Assembly: GCA_964244065.1 (NCBI GenBank)
Contig: CAXTHH010000005.1
Coordinates: 62,001-126,000, forward strand
Direction: 5' to 3'
DNA from: JASLDZ01 sp964244065
GTDB taxonomy: Bacteria > Pseudomonadota > Alphaproteobacteria > Caulobacterales > Caulobacteraceae
DNA: 64,000 nucleotides
Every line of letters starts with the position of its first letter. The stretch's first letter is position 1. The notes under the pieces are model-generated. The model was not told where the DNA came from. It made no database searches and was given only the letters and a program-made list of their open reading frames with translations. This document shows positions 1-7,114 of the stretch, piece by piece. Both the position numbers and the translations under genes were made by a program.

Positions 1-1754
1 TCCACCGCGGCCGCCAGGTCGCGCGGCAGGGGCGAGGGCGCGCCCGCCACCAGCGCCGCCACGTGCTCGGCCAGGAGCGGCGCGTGGGTGAAGCCGCGGC
101 CGCCGAGGCCGGTCAGGGTCCATGCGCCGGGGCGGCCGGGAACGGCGCCGGCGAGGGGCAGGTGGTCGGGGGTCGCGGCGCGCACGGCGGCGCGGCTGGC
201 CGGCGCCTCCGCGCCGAGCGCGCGCACGCGGGCGGCGAGCGCCGGGCGCACGGCGGCCAGGGCGCGCAGGTTCGCCTCCCGGTCCTCGGGCCGGGGCGCG
301 GGATCGGCGTCTCCGCGCCCGTGCGTGGCCCCGAACAGCACGCCCCCGCGCGTCGGCACGGCGTAGCCGCCCCAGGCGGCGGCGCCGCCCGGGTCCACGC
401 CCGGCGCCGTCTCGCTCTGGCCGCGCACGGGGCGGAGCGGCGCCTCCGGCAGCAGCGCCGCGCCGGACGCTCCCGCCGCCAGCACCAGGGCGGGCGCCGC
501 GGCGAGCTGGCCGCCCGAGCCGTCCAGCACGCGCCAGCCCGTGCCGGCCCGTTCGAGCGTGGCGACCTCGCCCTCGACGCGGCGGACGCCCTTCAGCCAG
601 GCGGCGAGGACCACGGCGGGCTCGACCACCAGGGCGTCGGCCTCGTCCAGGGCGCCGGGCGCGGACGCCTCGCCCAGCCGCGCCGCGGTCTCGCCGGCGG
701 GGAGGCGGACCAGGGCGCCGGGGTCGAAGCCGTCCCACGCGGCGATCCGGTCGAAGCGCGCCCCGTCGCGCGGTCCGCTCTCCAGGCGCAGGGCGCCCCG
801 GGCGATCACCGCGTCGTGCGTCTCCCCGGCGTAGAGCGCGACAGCGCGGGCGAAGGCGGCGGCGGAGAGCCGCGCGGCCGCCCCGCCCCCCGCGTCCAGC
901 CGGGGCGTGACCAGGGCCGCGTCCCCGTGCGAGGCGCCCGGCGCCCCCGCGACGACGACGACGGCCAGCCCCTCCCGGCGGAGCGCCCGGGCGACCGCCG
1001 CCGCGGCGACGCCGGCGCCCACCACGACGACGTCGGGCCGGGGCGGGTCGGCCGGCGGCGGGCCGGGGAGCCGCGCCTCCAGCCGCTCGCGCTTGCGGCC
1101 GTGGCCGGGGCGCTTGGCCACGGCGAAGCCCGCCGCCTCCAGCCCGCGCCGCACGACCCCCGCCACGGTGAAGGTGGCGGCCGCTCCGCCCGGCCGGGTG
1201 CGCGCGGCGACGGCGGCCAGGAGCGCGGGCGACCACATGTCCGGGTTCCGCGAGGGCGCGAAGCCGTCGAGCATCCAGCCGTCGGCCGCCCCGCCCCATC
1301 CGGCGACGGCGGGCAGCGCGTCCCCGACCATCAGGTCCAGGCTCGCCCCGAGCGCGGGCCAGTCGAAGCGGTGCGGGCCCGCGCGCCCGCGCGGCCAATG
1401 CGCGAGCAGCGGCGCGGCGAGGTCGGCCAGCCCGGGCCAGGCGGCGAGCGCCCGGCGGGCGTCGTCGGGAGCGAGGGGGGAGGCCTCGACGGAGAAGAGG
1501 TGCAGGCGGGCGTGCGGGAACGGCCGGTGGTCGGCCCAGAGCCGCAGCAGGGCCAGGACGTTCAGGCCCGTGCCGAAGCCGAGCTCGGCGACGGTGAAGC
1601 GGTCGCGCCCCGCCCAGGCGTCCGGCAGGCCCAGGCCGGCGAGGAACACCGCGCGGCTCTCCGCCAGCCCGTCGCCCGCGGCGAAGTAGCCGTCGTCGAA
1701 CGCCACCGAGCGCGGCGCGCCGTCGGACCAGTCGAGGAGGGGAGGTCGGGGCAC
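1..1754 (-). CDS. mnmC: tRNA 5-methylaminomethyl-2-thiouridine biosynthesis bifunctional protein MnmC, C-terminus beyond the window
   Basis: MnmC finishes the mnm5s2U34 modification of tRNA anticodons: a C-terminal FAD oxidase removes the carboxymethyl group and an N-terminal SAM methyltransferase methylates the product. Reading the minus strand from a GTG at 1754 gives VPRPPLLDWSDG, the usual MnmC opening. It is followed by the SAM-binding GFGTGLNVL near residue 58, the WMLDGFAPSRNPDMW segment of the methyltransferase domain, and then a Rossmann FAD motif VVVVGAGVAAAAVA that begins the oxidase half. About 584 residues are visible; the frame is still open at base 1, so the stop lies outside. 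An in-frame GTG at 1796 would add 14 residues but lies over the upstream terminator hairpin, so 1754 is preferred. The family call is firm; the exact start is not. Confidence 0.9.
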   Translation of the reverse strand, partial: MPRPPLLDWSDGAPRSVAFDDGYFAAGDGLAESRAVFLAGLGLPDAWAGRDRFTVAELGFGTGLNVLALLRLWADHRPFPHARLHLFSVEASPLAPDDARRALAAWPGLADLAAPLLAHWPRGRAGPHRFDWPALGASLDLMVGDALPAVAGWGGAADGWMLDGFAPSRNPDMWSPALLAAVAARTRPGGAAATFTVAGVVRRGLEAAGFAVAKRPGHGRKRERLEARLPGPPPADPPRPDVVVVGAGVAAAAVARALRREGLAVVVVAGAPGASHGDAALVTPRLDAGGGAAARLSAAAFARAVALYAGETHDAVIARGALRLESGPRDGARFDRIAAWDGFDPGALVRLPAGETAARLGEASAPGALDEADALVVEPAVVLAAWLKGVRRVEGEVATLERAGTGWRVLDGSGGQLAAAPALVLAAGASGAALLPEAPLRPVRGQSETAPGVDPGGAAAWGGYAVPTRGGVLFGATHGRGDADPAPRPEDREANLRALAAVRPALAARVRALGAEAPASRAAVRAATPDHLPLAGAVPGRPGAWTLTGLGGRGFTHAPLLAEHVAALVAGAPSPLPRDLAAAV

Positions 1755-1800
1755 GGCGTCGCCTGGGTCAGCCGCCCGGCGCGGGAGGGCCGGCACGCAA

Positions 1801-1830
1801 AAGGGCCGCCCCCTCGCGGGAGCGGCCCTT
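1801..1830 (-). terminator. Rho-independent terminator of the Thr/Asn-rich lipoprotein gene
   Basis: A nine-base-pair GC-rich stem (AAGGGCCGC with GCGGCCCTT) and a 12-base loop. Read on the minus strand it is followed by TTTTGC and lies about 35 bases past the stop of the lipoprotein gene, so it should end that transcript before mnmC. Confidence 0.75.
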
Positions 1831-1862
1831 CGCGTCCGTCGGGATCGACGGGAGAGTTCGGC

Positions 1863-2138
1863 TTAGTGGCCGGTCGTGTTCGACGTCGTGGTGGTGGTGT
1901 TCGACGAGGTCGTGTTGCCGGCTTCGGTGGTGTTGCCCGCTGTCATGTTGCCCGAGGTCATGTTGGTGTCGGCCGTGGCCGCGCCGGTCGACATGTTGCC
2001 GCCAGCTTCCGTGGTGTTCGCGGTCGTGGTGGTCGTGGTGTCGGTCGTGGTCGTGTTGGCTTCGGTGTTGGCCGGCTTCGAGCAGGCGGCGGCCGAGAGA
2101 GCGGCGACGGCGGCCGCGGCGACGATGAGCTTGCGCAT
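1863..2138 (-). CDS. Thr/Asn-rich low-complexity lipoprotein
   Basis: A 91-residue protein. The N-terminus MRKLIVAAAAVAALSAAAC is a signal peptide ending in a lipobox with Cys at about position 19, so the mature protein should be a lipid-anchored envelope lipoprotein. Everything after the Cys is almost only Thr, Asn, Ser, Gly, Ala, Met and Glu, with runs of Thr and repeated NTTEAGN-like and MTSGN/MTAGN-like units; no folded domain is recognisable. The ATG at 2138 is chosen because an AAGGGA ribosome-binding site sits about ten bases upstream; a TTG nine bases earlier would overlap that site. It is a single-gene unit closed by a terminator. The function is unknown; an extended, possibly glycosylated or metal-binding surface tail is only a guess. 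Confidence 0.75.
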   Translation of the reverse strand: MRKLIVAAAAVAALSAAACSKPANTEANTTTTDTTTTTTANTTEAGGNMSTGAATADTNMTSGNMTAGNTTEAGNTTSSNTTTTTSNTTGH

Positions 2139-2315
2139 GGAGGTCAATCCCTTGAGACGGAGGTTCAGCGCCTGGGCCGCCCCGAGCCGATCACGCGAAC
2201 GTTATCGGAAAACTCGAGCCGGACCCTTGCACTGCGGGCCAATATGCCCTGAAGGCGCAAACTGGCAAGCCGCTTGTCGGGTTGCGTCCGCTTTTCACGC
2301 CGGGGCCGGCGCGGC

Positions 2316-3188
2316 TCAGGCCGCCTCGGCGCCCGCGGTGGACAGGGCGGTCTCCAGCTCGGCGAAGCTGGGCTGCGAGGGCGAGGGGATGTTGCCGCGC
2401 CCGATCTCCACGGAGATCTGCGCCGCGTTGCCGTGCAGGTGCGCCACCAGCACCGAGCGGATGATCTTGTAGAAGGCGCTCTCCTCCTCGACCACCTGCA
2501 TCATGCGCGTGGCCATGGGGGCGACCAGGCCATAGGCCAGGAACACGCCCAGGAAGGTGCCCACCAGGGCCCCGCCGATCATGCCGCCCAGGACCTCGGG
2601 CGGCTGGGTGATCGAGCCCATGGTCTTGATGACCCCCAGCACGGCGGCGACGATGCCGAGGGCGGGCAGGGCGTCGGCGAGGCTCTGCAGGGCGTGCGGC
2701 GGGGCCAGCGCCTCGTGGTGATGCTTCTCCAGCTGCTTGTCCATGGCGTCCTCGACCTGGTGCGGGTCCTCCAGGTTCATGGTCATCATGCGCAGCGTGT
2801 CGCAGATGAAGTCCGTGGCGAAGTGGTCCTTGCAGATCCTGGGGTACTTGGAAAACAGCGGGCTCTCGTTCGGCTTCTCGATATGGCTCTCCAGCGCGAT
2901 CACGCCCTTGGTCTTCATCGTCTTGGTCAGGGTGAACAGCAGCGAGAGCAGGTCGGAATAGTCCTTCGCCTTCCACCGGGGCCCGGCGAACACCTTGCCC
3001 ATGCCGCCGGCGGCGCCCTTGATGGTGGTCATGCTGTTGGAGATCAGGAACGAGGCGAGGCCGGCCCCGCCGATGGCCATCATCTCGTGCGGGGCGGCGT
3101 GGAGGATCACCTCCATGTTGCCGCCGCTGATGATGTACGACCCGAAGACGAGGCCGAACAGGAGCACGACGCCGATGATCTGGAACAT
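2316..3188 (-). CDS. motA: Flagellar motor stator protein MotA
   Basis: MotA forms the proton-conducting stator with MotB in the inner membrane and drives flagellar rotation. The 290-residue protein starts MFQIIGVVLLFGLVFGSYI (first transmembrane helix), continues through the GGAGLASFLISNS second helix, has a long charged cytoplasmic loop, and has two C-terminal helices, the third around LPALGIVAAVLGVIKTMGSI with its conserved Pro, the fourth around GALVGTFLGVFLAYGLVAPM. Length and topology match the MotA family. No motB is adjacent; unlinked motA and motB are usual in Caulobacterales. The intact stator motifs suggest the host is motile at some stage. Confidence 0.95.
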   Translation of the reverse strand: MFQIIGVVLLFGLVFGSYIISGGNMEVILHAAPHEMMAIGGAGLASFLISNSMTTIKGAAGGMGKVFAGPRWKAKDYSDLLSLLFTLTKTMKTKGVIALESHIEKPNESPLFSKYPRICKDHFATDFICDTLRMMTMNLEDPHQVEDAMDKQLEKHHHEALAPPHALQSLADALPALGIVAAVLGVIKTMGSITQPPEVLGGMIGGALVGTFLGVFLAYGLVAPMATRMMQVVEEESAFYKIIRSVLVAHLHGNAAQISVEIGRGNIPSPSQPSFAELETALSTAGAEAA

Positions 3189-3283
3189 GACGCTGGGGGT
3201 GTCCGACGCGGGAGGAGTCGGCCCGACCCTGCAGGGTTAATCTTAAGGCGGGGTGGACGCGGGTTGGGCTGCGCCGCCATCCT

Positions 3284-3382
3284 CCCCCGTCGTCCTGAGG
3301 CTCGACCCGGTCACCGAGCTTCGGTCGCGGCGGCGGCTTGGCCCACCACGCTCGGCCCTCGCATCAAGTCCGAGGGCGGCGG
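3284..3382. repeat. Long palindromic intergenic repeat, family A, degenerate copy 1
   Basis: It sits between motA and the hydrolase gene. The arms resemble CCGTCGTCCT...GGAC and CGGCCCTCG...CGAGGGCGGCGG, as in copies at 30019, 35275, 54846 and 60973, but the left hairpin carries several substitutions. Confidence 0.65.
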
Positions 3383-3401
3383 AAGGTGAAGATCGTTGCT
3401 G

Positions 3402-4343
3402 TCAGCGGGGCCAGGCCGAGAAGAGGCCGCGGAGGGCGCTGACGAGGGCCAGCGGCTGGTCCAGGAGCACGTGGTGCTCGGCCTCGGGGATGGCGAACAT
3501 GGGCGTGCCCGGGGGGGCGTGGCGGCGCGTGTAGTCCACCGTGTCGGCGGTCATGATCCGCGAGCGGTCGCCCCAGACGAAGGCGACGGGGCAGCGCGCG
3601 CCGGCCAGCTCCTGCTCCTGCTCCTCGCGCTGGCCGCGGTCCATCCTGTCCCAGATGTTGGGGTCGAAGCGCCAGCGCCAGCCGCCCTCGACAGGGCGCA
3701 GCGAGGCGCGGCCGATGTGGTCCAGGATGAAGAGCTCGCTGCAGGGCTGGGCGGGGGAGAGGCGGAAGCGCGCCAGGGCGGCCTCGAAGGTCGGGGAGGT
3801 CCTGTTCGGCCGGTTGTCGCCGGGCGGCGGGCCGCGCCAGCGCTTGTCGGGCGGCCGCACGCCGGCGTCCACCACCACCGCCGCGCGCAGGCGCTCGCCG
3901 GCGTTGCGGGCCATGTAGGTGGTCACGCCCCCGCCGAAGGAGTGGCCGACCACCACGGGCGGCCCCGCCTCGAACAGGCCCGCCGCCTCGGCCGCCGCCA
4001 GGGCCTCCGCCTGGTAGAGGTCCAGCGCGTAGCGGTCGCGCCAGCTGGAGCCGCCCATGCCGGAGAGCGACAGGGCGGCCACGCGCATGTCCCCGGCGAA
4101 GAAGGGGGCGATGAAGCTCCACCAGTCCGCGTGGGCCATGCCGCCGTGGATCAGCAGCAGGCCGGGGCGGCCGCGCTCGCCCCAGGCCAGGAGCTCGATG
4201 TCCGCGTCCGCCGCGCGGATCACGGAGCGCTCGGGCTTGTGGGCCAGGGCGCGGTCGAACCAGGCGGGGGCGGGCGGACGCTCGCCGTGGAGGTGCGCCA
4301 GGGGCGCGCGCACGTTCGGGTCGTCGCCGACGATGTCGCTCAC
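3402..4343 (-). CDS. Alpha/beta-fold hydrolase
   Basis: A 313-residue alpha/beta hydrolase of unknown substrate. The oxyanion region is LLIHGGMAHADWW, the nucleophile elbow VVVGHSFGGGV carries the catalytic Ser, the acid is likely the Asp of VWGDRSRI, and the base is a His in PEAEHHVLLDQP near the C-terminus. The GTG at 4343 is chosen because it overlaps the stop of the upstream thioesterase gene (GTGA) and gives a standard N-terminus; the frame stays open further upstream only as a shadow of the thioesterase gene. The pairing suggests the two act on related acyl or ester substrates, perhaps acyl-CoA or aromatic ester turnover. There is no signal peptide, so it should be cytosolic. Confidence 0.88.
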   Translation of the reverse strand: MSDIVGDDPNVRAPLAHLHGERPPAPAWFDRALAHKPERSVIRAADADIELLAWGERGRPGLLLIHGGMAHADWWSFIAPFFAGDMRVAALSLSGMGGSSWRDRYALDLYQAEALAAAEAAGLFEAGPPVVVGHSFGGGVTTYMARNAGERLRAAVVVDAGVRPPDKRWRGPPPGDNRPNRTSPTFEAALARFRLSPAQPCSELFILDHIGRASLRPVEGGWRWRFDPNIWDRMDRGQREEQEQELAGARCPVAFVWGDRSRIMTADTVDYTRRHAPPGTPMFAIPEAEHHVLLDQPLALVSALRGLFSAWPR

Positions 4344-4816
4344 GCCGCCCGCTCCGCGTCGAAGGCCTTCTCGCCGGGGCGGGGCTCGCGCCCGCCCACC
4401 GCCTTGAACACGCCGGCGCCGGTGAGCAGCGTGCGCTCGCCGGACCAGACGCGACCGCGCAGGGTGTAGAGGTCGCCCTCCTGGTGCAGGAGGTTCGAGC
4501 CCGCCTCCACCCAGTCGCCCAGCCGGGCGGCGGAGAGGAAGTCGCAGGTCAGCCTCACGGTCACCCACATGAGCGACCGCTCGAAGCTGATGAGGTTGCC
4601 CCAGGCCACGTCGGCCAGGGTCATCAGCATGCCGCCGTGCGCGTTCTGCAGGCCGTTGGTGTGGTGTTCCTGCACGCGGAAGCCGAAGGTGCGCCCCTCA
4701 GGTCCGCTGCGGACGTACAGCGGGCCGACCTGCCGGCCGAACCCGCGGCGCCAGGGCACGAGCGCATAGCCGTCGGGAACGTCGGGAGGCGCGGCTTCGA
4801 AATCGTCGTCGGACAT
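4340..4816 (-). CDS. PaaI-family hotdog-fold thioesterase
   Basis: A 158-residue single hotdog-domain protein. The segment HHTNGLQNAHGGMLMTLADV matches the PaaI/YdiI signature in which the HGG-(x)n-D helix carries the active-site residues for acyl-CoA hydrolysis; VTVRLTCDFLSAARLGDWVE is the central strand pair. It is probably a cytosolic homotetramer that hydrolyses a medium-chain or aryl acyl-CoA; the exact substrate cannot be read from sequence. Its stop overlaps the start of the downstream hydrolase gene, so the two are translationally coupled. Confidence 0.9.
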   Translation of the reverse strand: MSDDDFEAAPPDVPDGYALVPWRRGFGRQVGPLYVRSGPEGRTFGFRVQEHHTNGLQNAHGGMLMTLADVAWGNLISFERSLMWVTVRLTCDFLSAARLGDWVEAGSNLLHQEGDLYTLRGRVWSGERTLLTGAGVFKAVGGREPRPGEKAFDAERAA

Positions 4817-4835
4817 GCACCTTCCCCATCCCGCT

Positions 4836-4948
4836 CATCCCGGCGGAGGCCGGGACCCAGTTCCGGGAGCGAGTGAGCAGGAACTCGCCATCCAGGACGC
4901 CGAGCGCTGGACGGCGGTCGGACCTGGGTCCCGGCCTCCGCCGGGATG
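4836..4948. repeat. Palindromic intergenic repeat, family D (perfect 25-bp inverted arms)
   Basis: The arms at 4836-4860 and 4924-4948 are exact reverse complements, beginning CATCCCGGCGGAGG and ending CCTCCGCCGGGATG. Each arm also folds on itself (CCCGGC...GCCGGG). It lies between the 3' end of ubiB and the start of the thioesterase gene, both on the minus strand. The structure resembles a REP-type element rather than a simple terminator. Confidence 0.8.
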
Positions 4949-5012
4949 GGCGGAGGAGGTCGCCCTCAGTTCTACGTGGGCCGAGCGGGGCGAGGCAACG
5001 CTCACCCCAGCG

Positions 5013-6386
5013 TCAGCTCAGCCCCGCGGCCGAAAGCGCGCGCAGCTGGCGGCCGGCGACCGCCTCCTCCGAAAAGCCCTCCAGCGAGGCCTCGAACAGC
5101 CGGCGCCAGTTCAGCTCGGCGCCCAGGTGCAGGAAGGCGGCGCCCAGGCCGATGGCGGCCCGGTCCATGAACACGAACTCGCGCGGGATGGTGACCGCCT
5201 GGCCGGTGGCTTCGGCGCGGGCCTTCAGCGCCTTCCGGAAGCCGAACGCCTCGCGGCGCCCGTACTCGCCGGGCGCCACCCCGTCCGCCACGGTGCGGAC
5301 GCGGTCGTCGAGGATCGGGCCGTAGATGAAGCGGGCCCACAGGTTCAGCGTCTCCACCAGCTCGTCCGTCAGCCCCTCGAAGCCCCAGGAGCGGTAGGCC
5401 TCGAACTGCGCGGGCCGGTCGTCCTCCGACAGGGCGCGGTACAGGCGCACCACCCCGGCCACGAAGCGCGGCGGGAAGATGCGGATGCAGCCGAAGTCCA
5501 GCAGGTTCAGCCGGTCGGCCGCGTCGTTCAGCGCGTAGTTGCCGAGGTGCGGGTCGCCGTGGATCACGCCCAGCGTGGTCATCGGCCGCCACCAGGCGTC
5601 GAACAGCAGGCGCGCGATGCGGTTGCGCGTCTCGAGGTCGCGGTCCTTGAACGCCAGGAGGCCCCGACCCTCGAGCCAGGTCATGGTGAGCAGGCGCCGC
5701 GTGCAGAGCGCGTCCACGGTCTCGGGCACGGCGATGTCGTCGCGGTCGGCGAAGAAGTCGCGGTACAGGCGCATGGCCTTGGCCTCGCGCGCGTAGTCCA
5801 GCTCCTCGCGCAAGCGGTCGCCGATCTCGGTCATCACCTCGGTGGCGTCCAGGCTCCGCTCGACCCGCCGGGCCACGCCCATCAGCGCGCGCAGCTGGCC
5901 GAGGTCGCTCTCCACCGCGCTCTGCATCTCGGGGTACTGCAGCTTGACGGCCAGGGCGAGGCCGTCCGGGCCGGTGGCGCGGTGCACCTGGCCCAGGCTG
6001 GCGGCGGCGGCGGGCTCCTGGTCGAAGCTCCTGAAGCGCGCCTCCCAGTCCGGCCCGAGTTCGGCGGCCATGCGGCGGCGCACGAAGCCCCGGCCCATCG
6101 GCGGGGCGTTGGCCTGCAGCTCGGCGAACTCCTTGGCGAACTCGGGGGGCAACAGGTCGGGGATGGTGGCGAACATCTGAGCCGCCTTCATCAGCGGGCC
6201 CTTCAGGCCGCCCAGCGCCTCCTTGATCAGCCGGGCGTTGCGCGCGTCCACGTCGCCGCCGCCGAACACGCGGTTGGCGCCATAGGCGGCGCCGGCGCGC
6301 CCCAGCCCCGCCCCCACCTGGGCGAAGCGGCGCACGCGGCCGGAGAGGCGGTCGCGCTCGGGGTCGAGGGGGGGCTGGTCGGTCAT
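5013..6386 (-). CDS. ABC1/AarF/UbiB-family atypical kinase
   Basis: A 457-residue protein of the ABC1 (ADCK/UbiB) family, atypical kinases tied to ubiquinone biosynthesis and lipid homeostasis. It has the KxxQ signature in GPLMKAAQMFATIPD, the Ala-rich nucleotide loop AAAASLGQVHRA, an invariant Lys in LAVKLQYPEMQ, the catalytic HGDPHLGNY and the metal-binding LLDFGCIR. It lacks the two C-terminal membrane helices typical of E. coli UbiB, and so resembles the soluble ADCK3/4-like branch. It is a single-gene unit; the upstream neighbour is divergent. The family is certain; a direct role in ubiquinone synthesis is inferred. Confidence 0.92.
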   Translation of the reverse strand: MTDQPPLDPERDRLSGRVRRFAQVGAGLGRAGAAYGANRVFGGGDVDARNARLIKEALGGLKGPLMKAAQMFATIPDLLPPEFAKEFAELQANAPPMGRGFVRRRMAAELGPDWEARFRSFDQEPAAAASLGQVHRATGPDGLALAVKLQYPEMQSAVESDLGQLRALMGVARRVERSLDATEVMTEIGDRLREELDYAREAKAMRLYRDFFADRDDIAVPETVDALCTRRLLTMTWLEGRGLLAFKDRDLETRNRIARLLFDAWWRPMTTLGVIHGDPHLGNYALNDAADRLNLLDFGCIRIFPPRFVAGVVRLYRALSEDDRPAQFEAYRSWGFEGLTDELVETLNLWARFIYGPILDDRVRTVADGVAPGEYGRREAFGFRKALKARAEATGQAVTIPREFVFMDRAAIGLGAAFLHLGAELNWRRLFEASLEGFSEEAVAGRQLRALSAAGLS

Positions 6387-6556
6387 GGGCGCCGCTGCAA
6401 CGCGCCGGACGGGTTGCGGGTCCGAAATTGACTGGGCGGCGCGGCCGTCGGAAGCTTCGGGAGGAGGGGCGTCCGGCCCGGCGGCCGCCGCGCGCCTCGC
6501 GCGGGGCGGGGGCGGCGCCCACAGGCCCCGCTTCCATGACCGTCCAGGAGAGCTCC

Positions 6557-7039
6557 ATGACCCTCAAGATCGCCGGCGCCTGCGCCCTGGCCGCCGTGCT
6601 GGCCGCGGGGTCGGCGCAGGCCGCCGACTACGTGTCGCTGCCCCTGTCCATCGAGGTGGCGCGGCCGCCGGCGATGGTGATGGCCAGGACGGGGAGCTTC
6701 TGCGCCATCGGCGGATACCTCAAGACCACCTGCGAGATCACGTCCGGGACCGACCGGGAGCTGGGCGCCGTGCGCAGGATCGCCGGGCGCGTGGAGGAGG
6801 TGCTCGTGGCCAAGACGCCCGACAGCTACACCTACGCCATGACCGGCGTGCCGGACCTGTACCACGGCACGGTCCGCTACGAGGCGATCGACGGCGGCCG
6901 GGGCGCCCGCATCCACTGGACCCTGTTCTACGACGACGTGGCGCGCACCACGCCCGAGGCCAGGGCGGCGGACAGGGAGCGGCGCACCCGTCAGTTCACC
7001 GCGGCGCTGCAGGCGATGAAGGCCGACGCCGAGTCCTGA
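6557..7039 (+). CDS. Exported SRPBCC-like (START-domain-type) protein
   Basis: A 160-residue secreted protein. MTLKIAGACALAAVLAAG is a signal peptide with probable cleavage after AQA (about residue 22). The mature part has the pattern of polyketide-cyclase/SRPBCC proteins: an opening strand YVSLPLSIEVARPP, a SFCAIGGY segment, a GAVRRIAG strand, a VEEVLVAK strand, YTYAMTGV, and a C-terminal helix. Such proteins bind hydrophobic ligands in a cavity; here it would act in the periplasm. The ATG at 6557 has an AGGAG six bases upstream, which the alternative ATG at 6536 lacks. It ends at a strong bidirectional terminator. The substrate is unknown. Confidence 0.78.
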   Translation: MTLKIAGACALAAVLAAGSAQAADYVSLPLSIEVARPPAMVMARTGSFCAIGGYLKTTCEITSGTDRELGAVRRIAGRVEEVLVAKTPDSYTYAMTGVPDLYHGTVRYEAIDGGRGARIHWTLFYDDVARTTPEARAADRERRTRQFTAALQAMKADAES

Positions 7040-7060
7040 CCTGCGGGCCCGCGCAAGGAA

Positions 7061-7091
7061 AAGCCCCGGCGCGGTCACCGCGCCGGGGCTT
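7061..7091. terminator. Bidirectional terminator between convergent genes
   Basis: A perfect 14-bp stem (AAGCCCCGGCGCGG paired with its complement) around the three-base loop TCA. It is flanked by AA on the left and TT on the right, so it works in both directions, between the SRPBCC gene and the redoxin/haem gene. Confidence 0.85.
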
Positions 7092-7114
7092 CGTCGTTCG
7101 GCCTGTGGCCGGCG

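Noticed and set aside
63..2252. A 729-residue plus-strand open frame at the left edge
   Set aside because: The minus strand encodes MnmC over the same bases with clear motifs; the plus frame has none.
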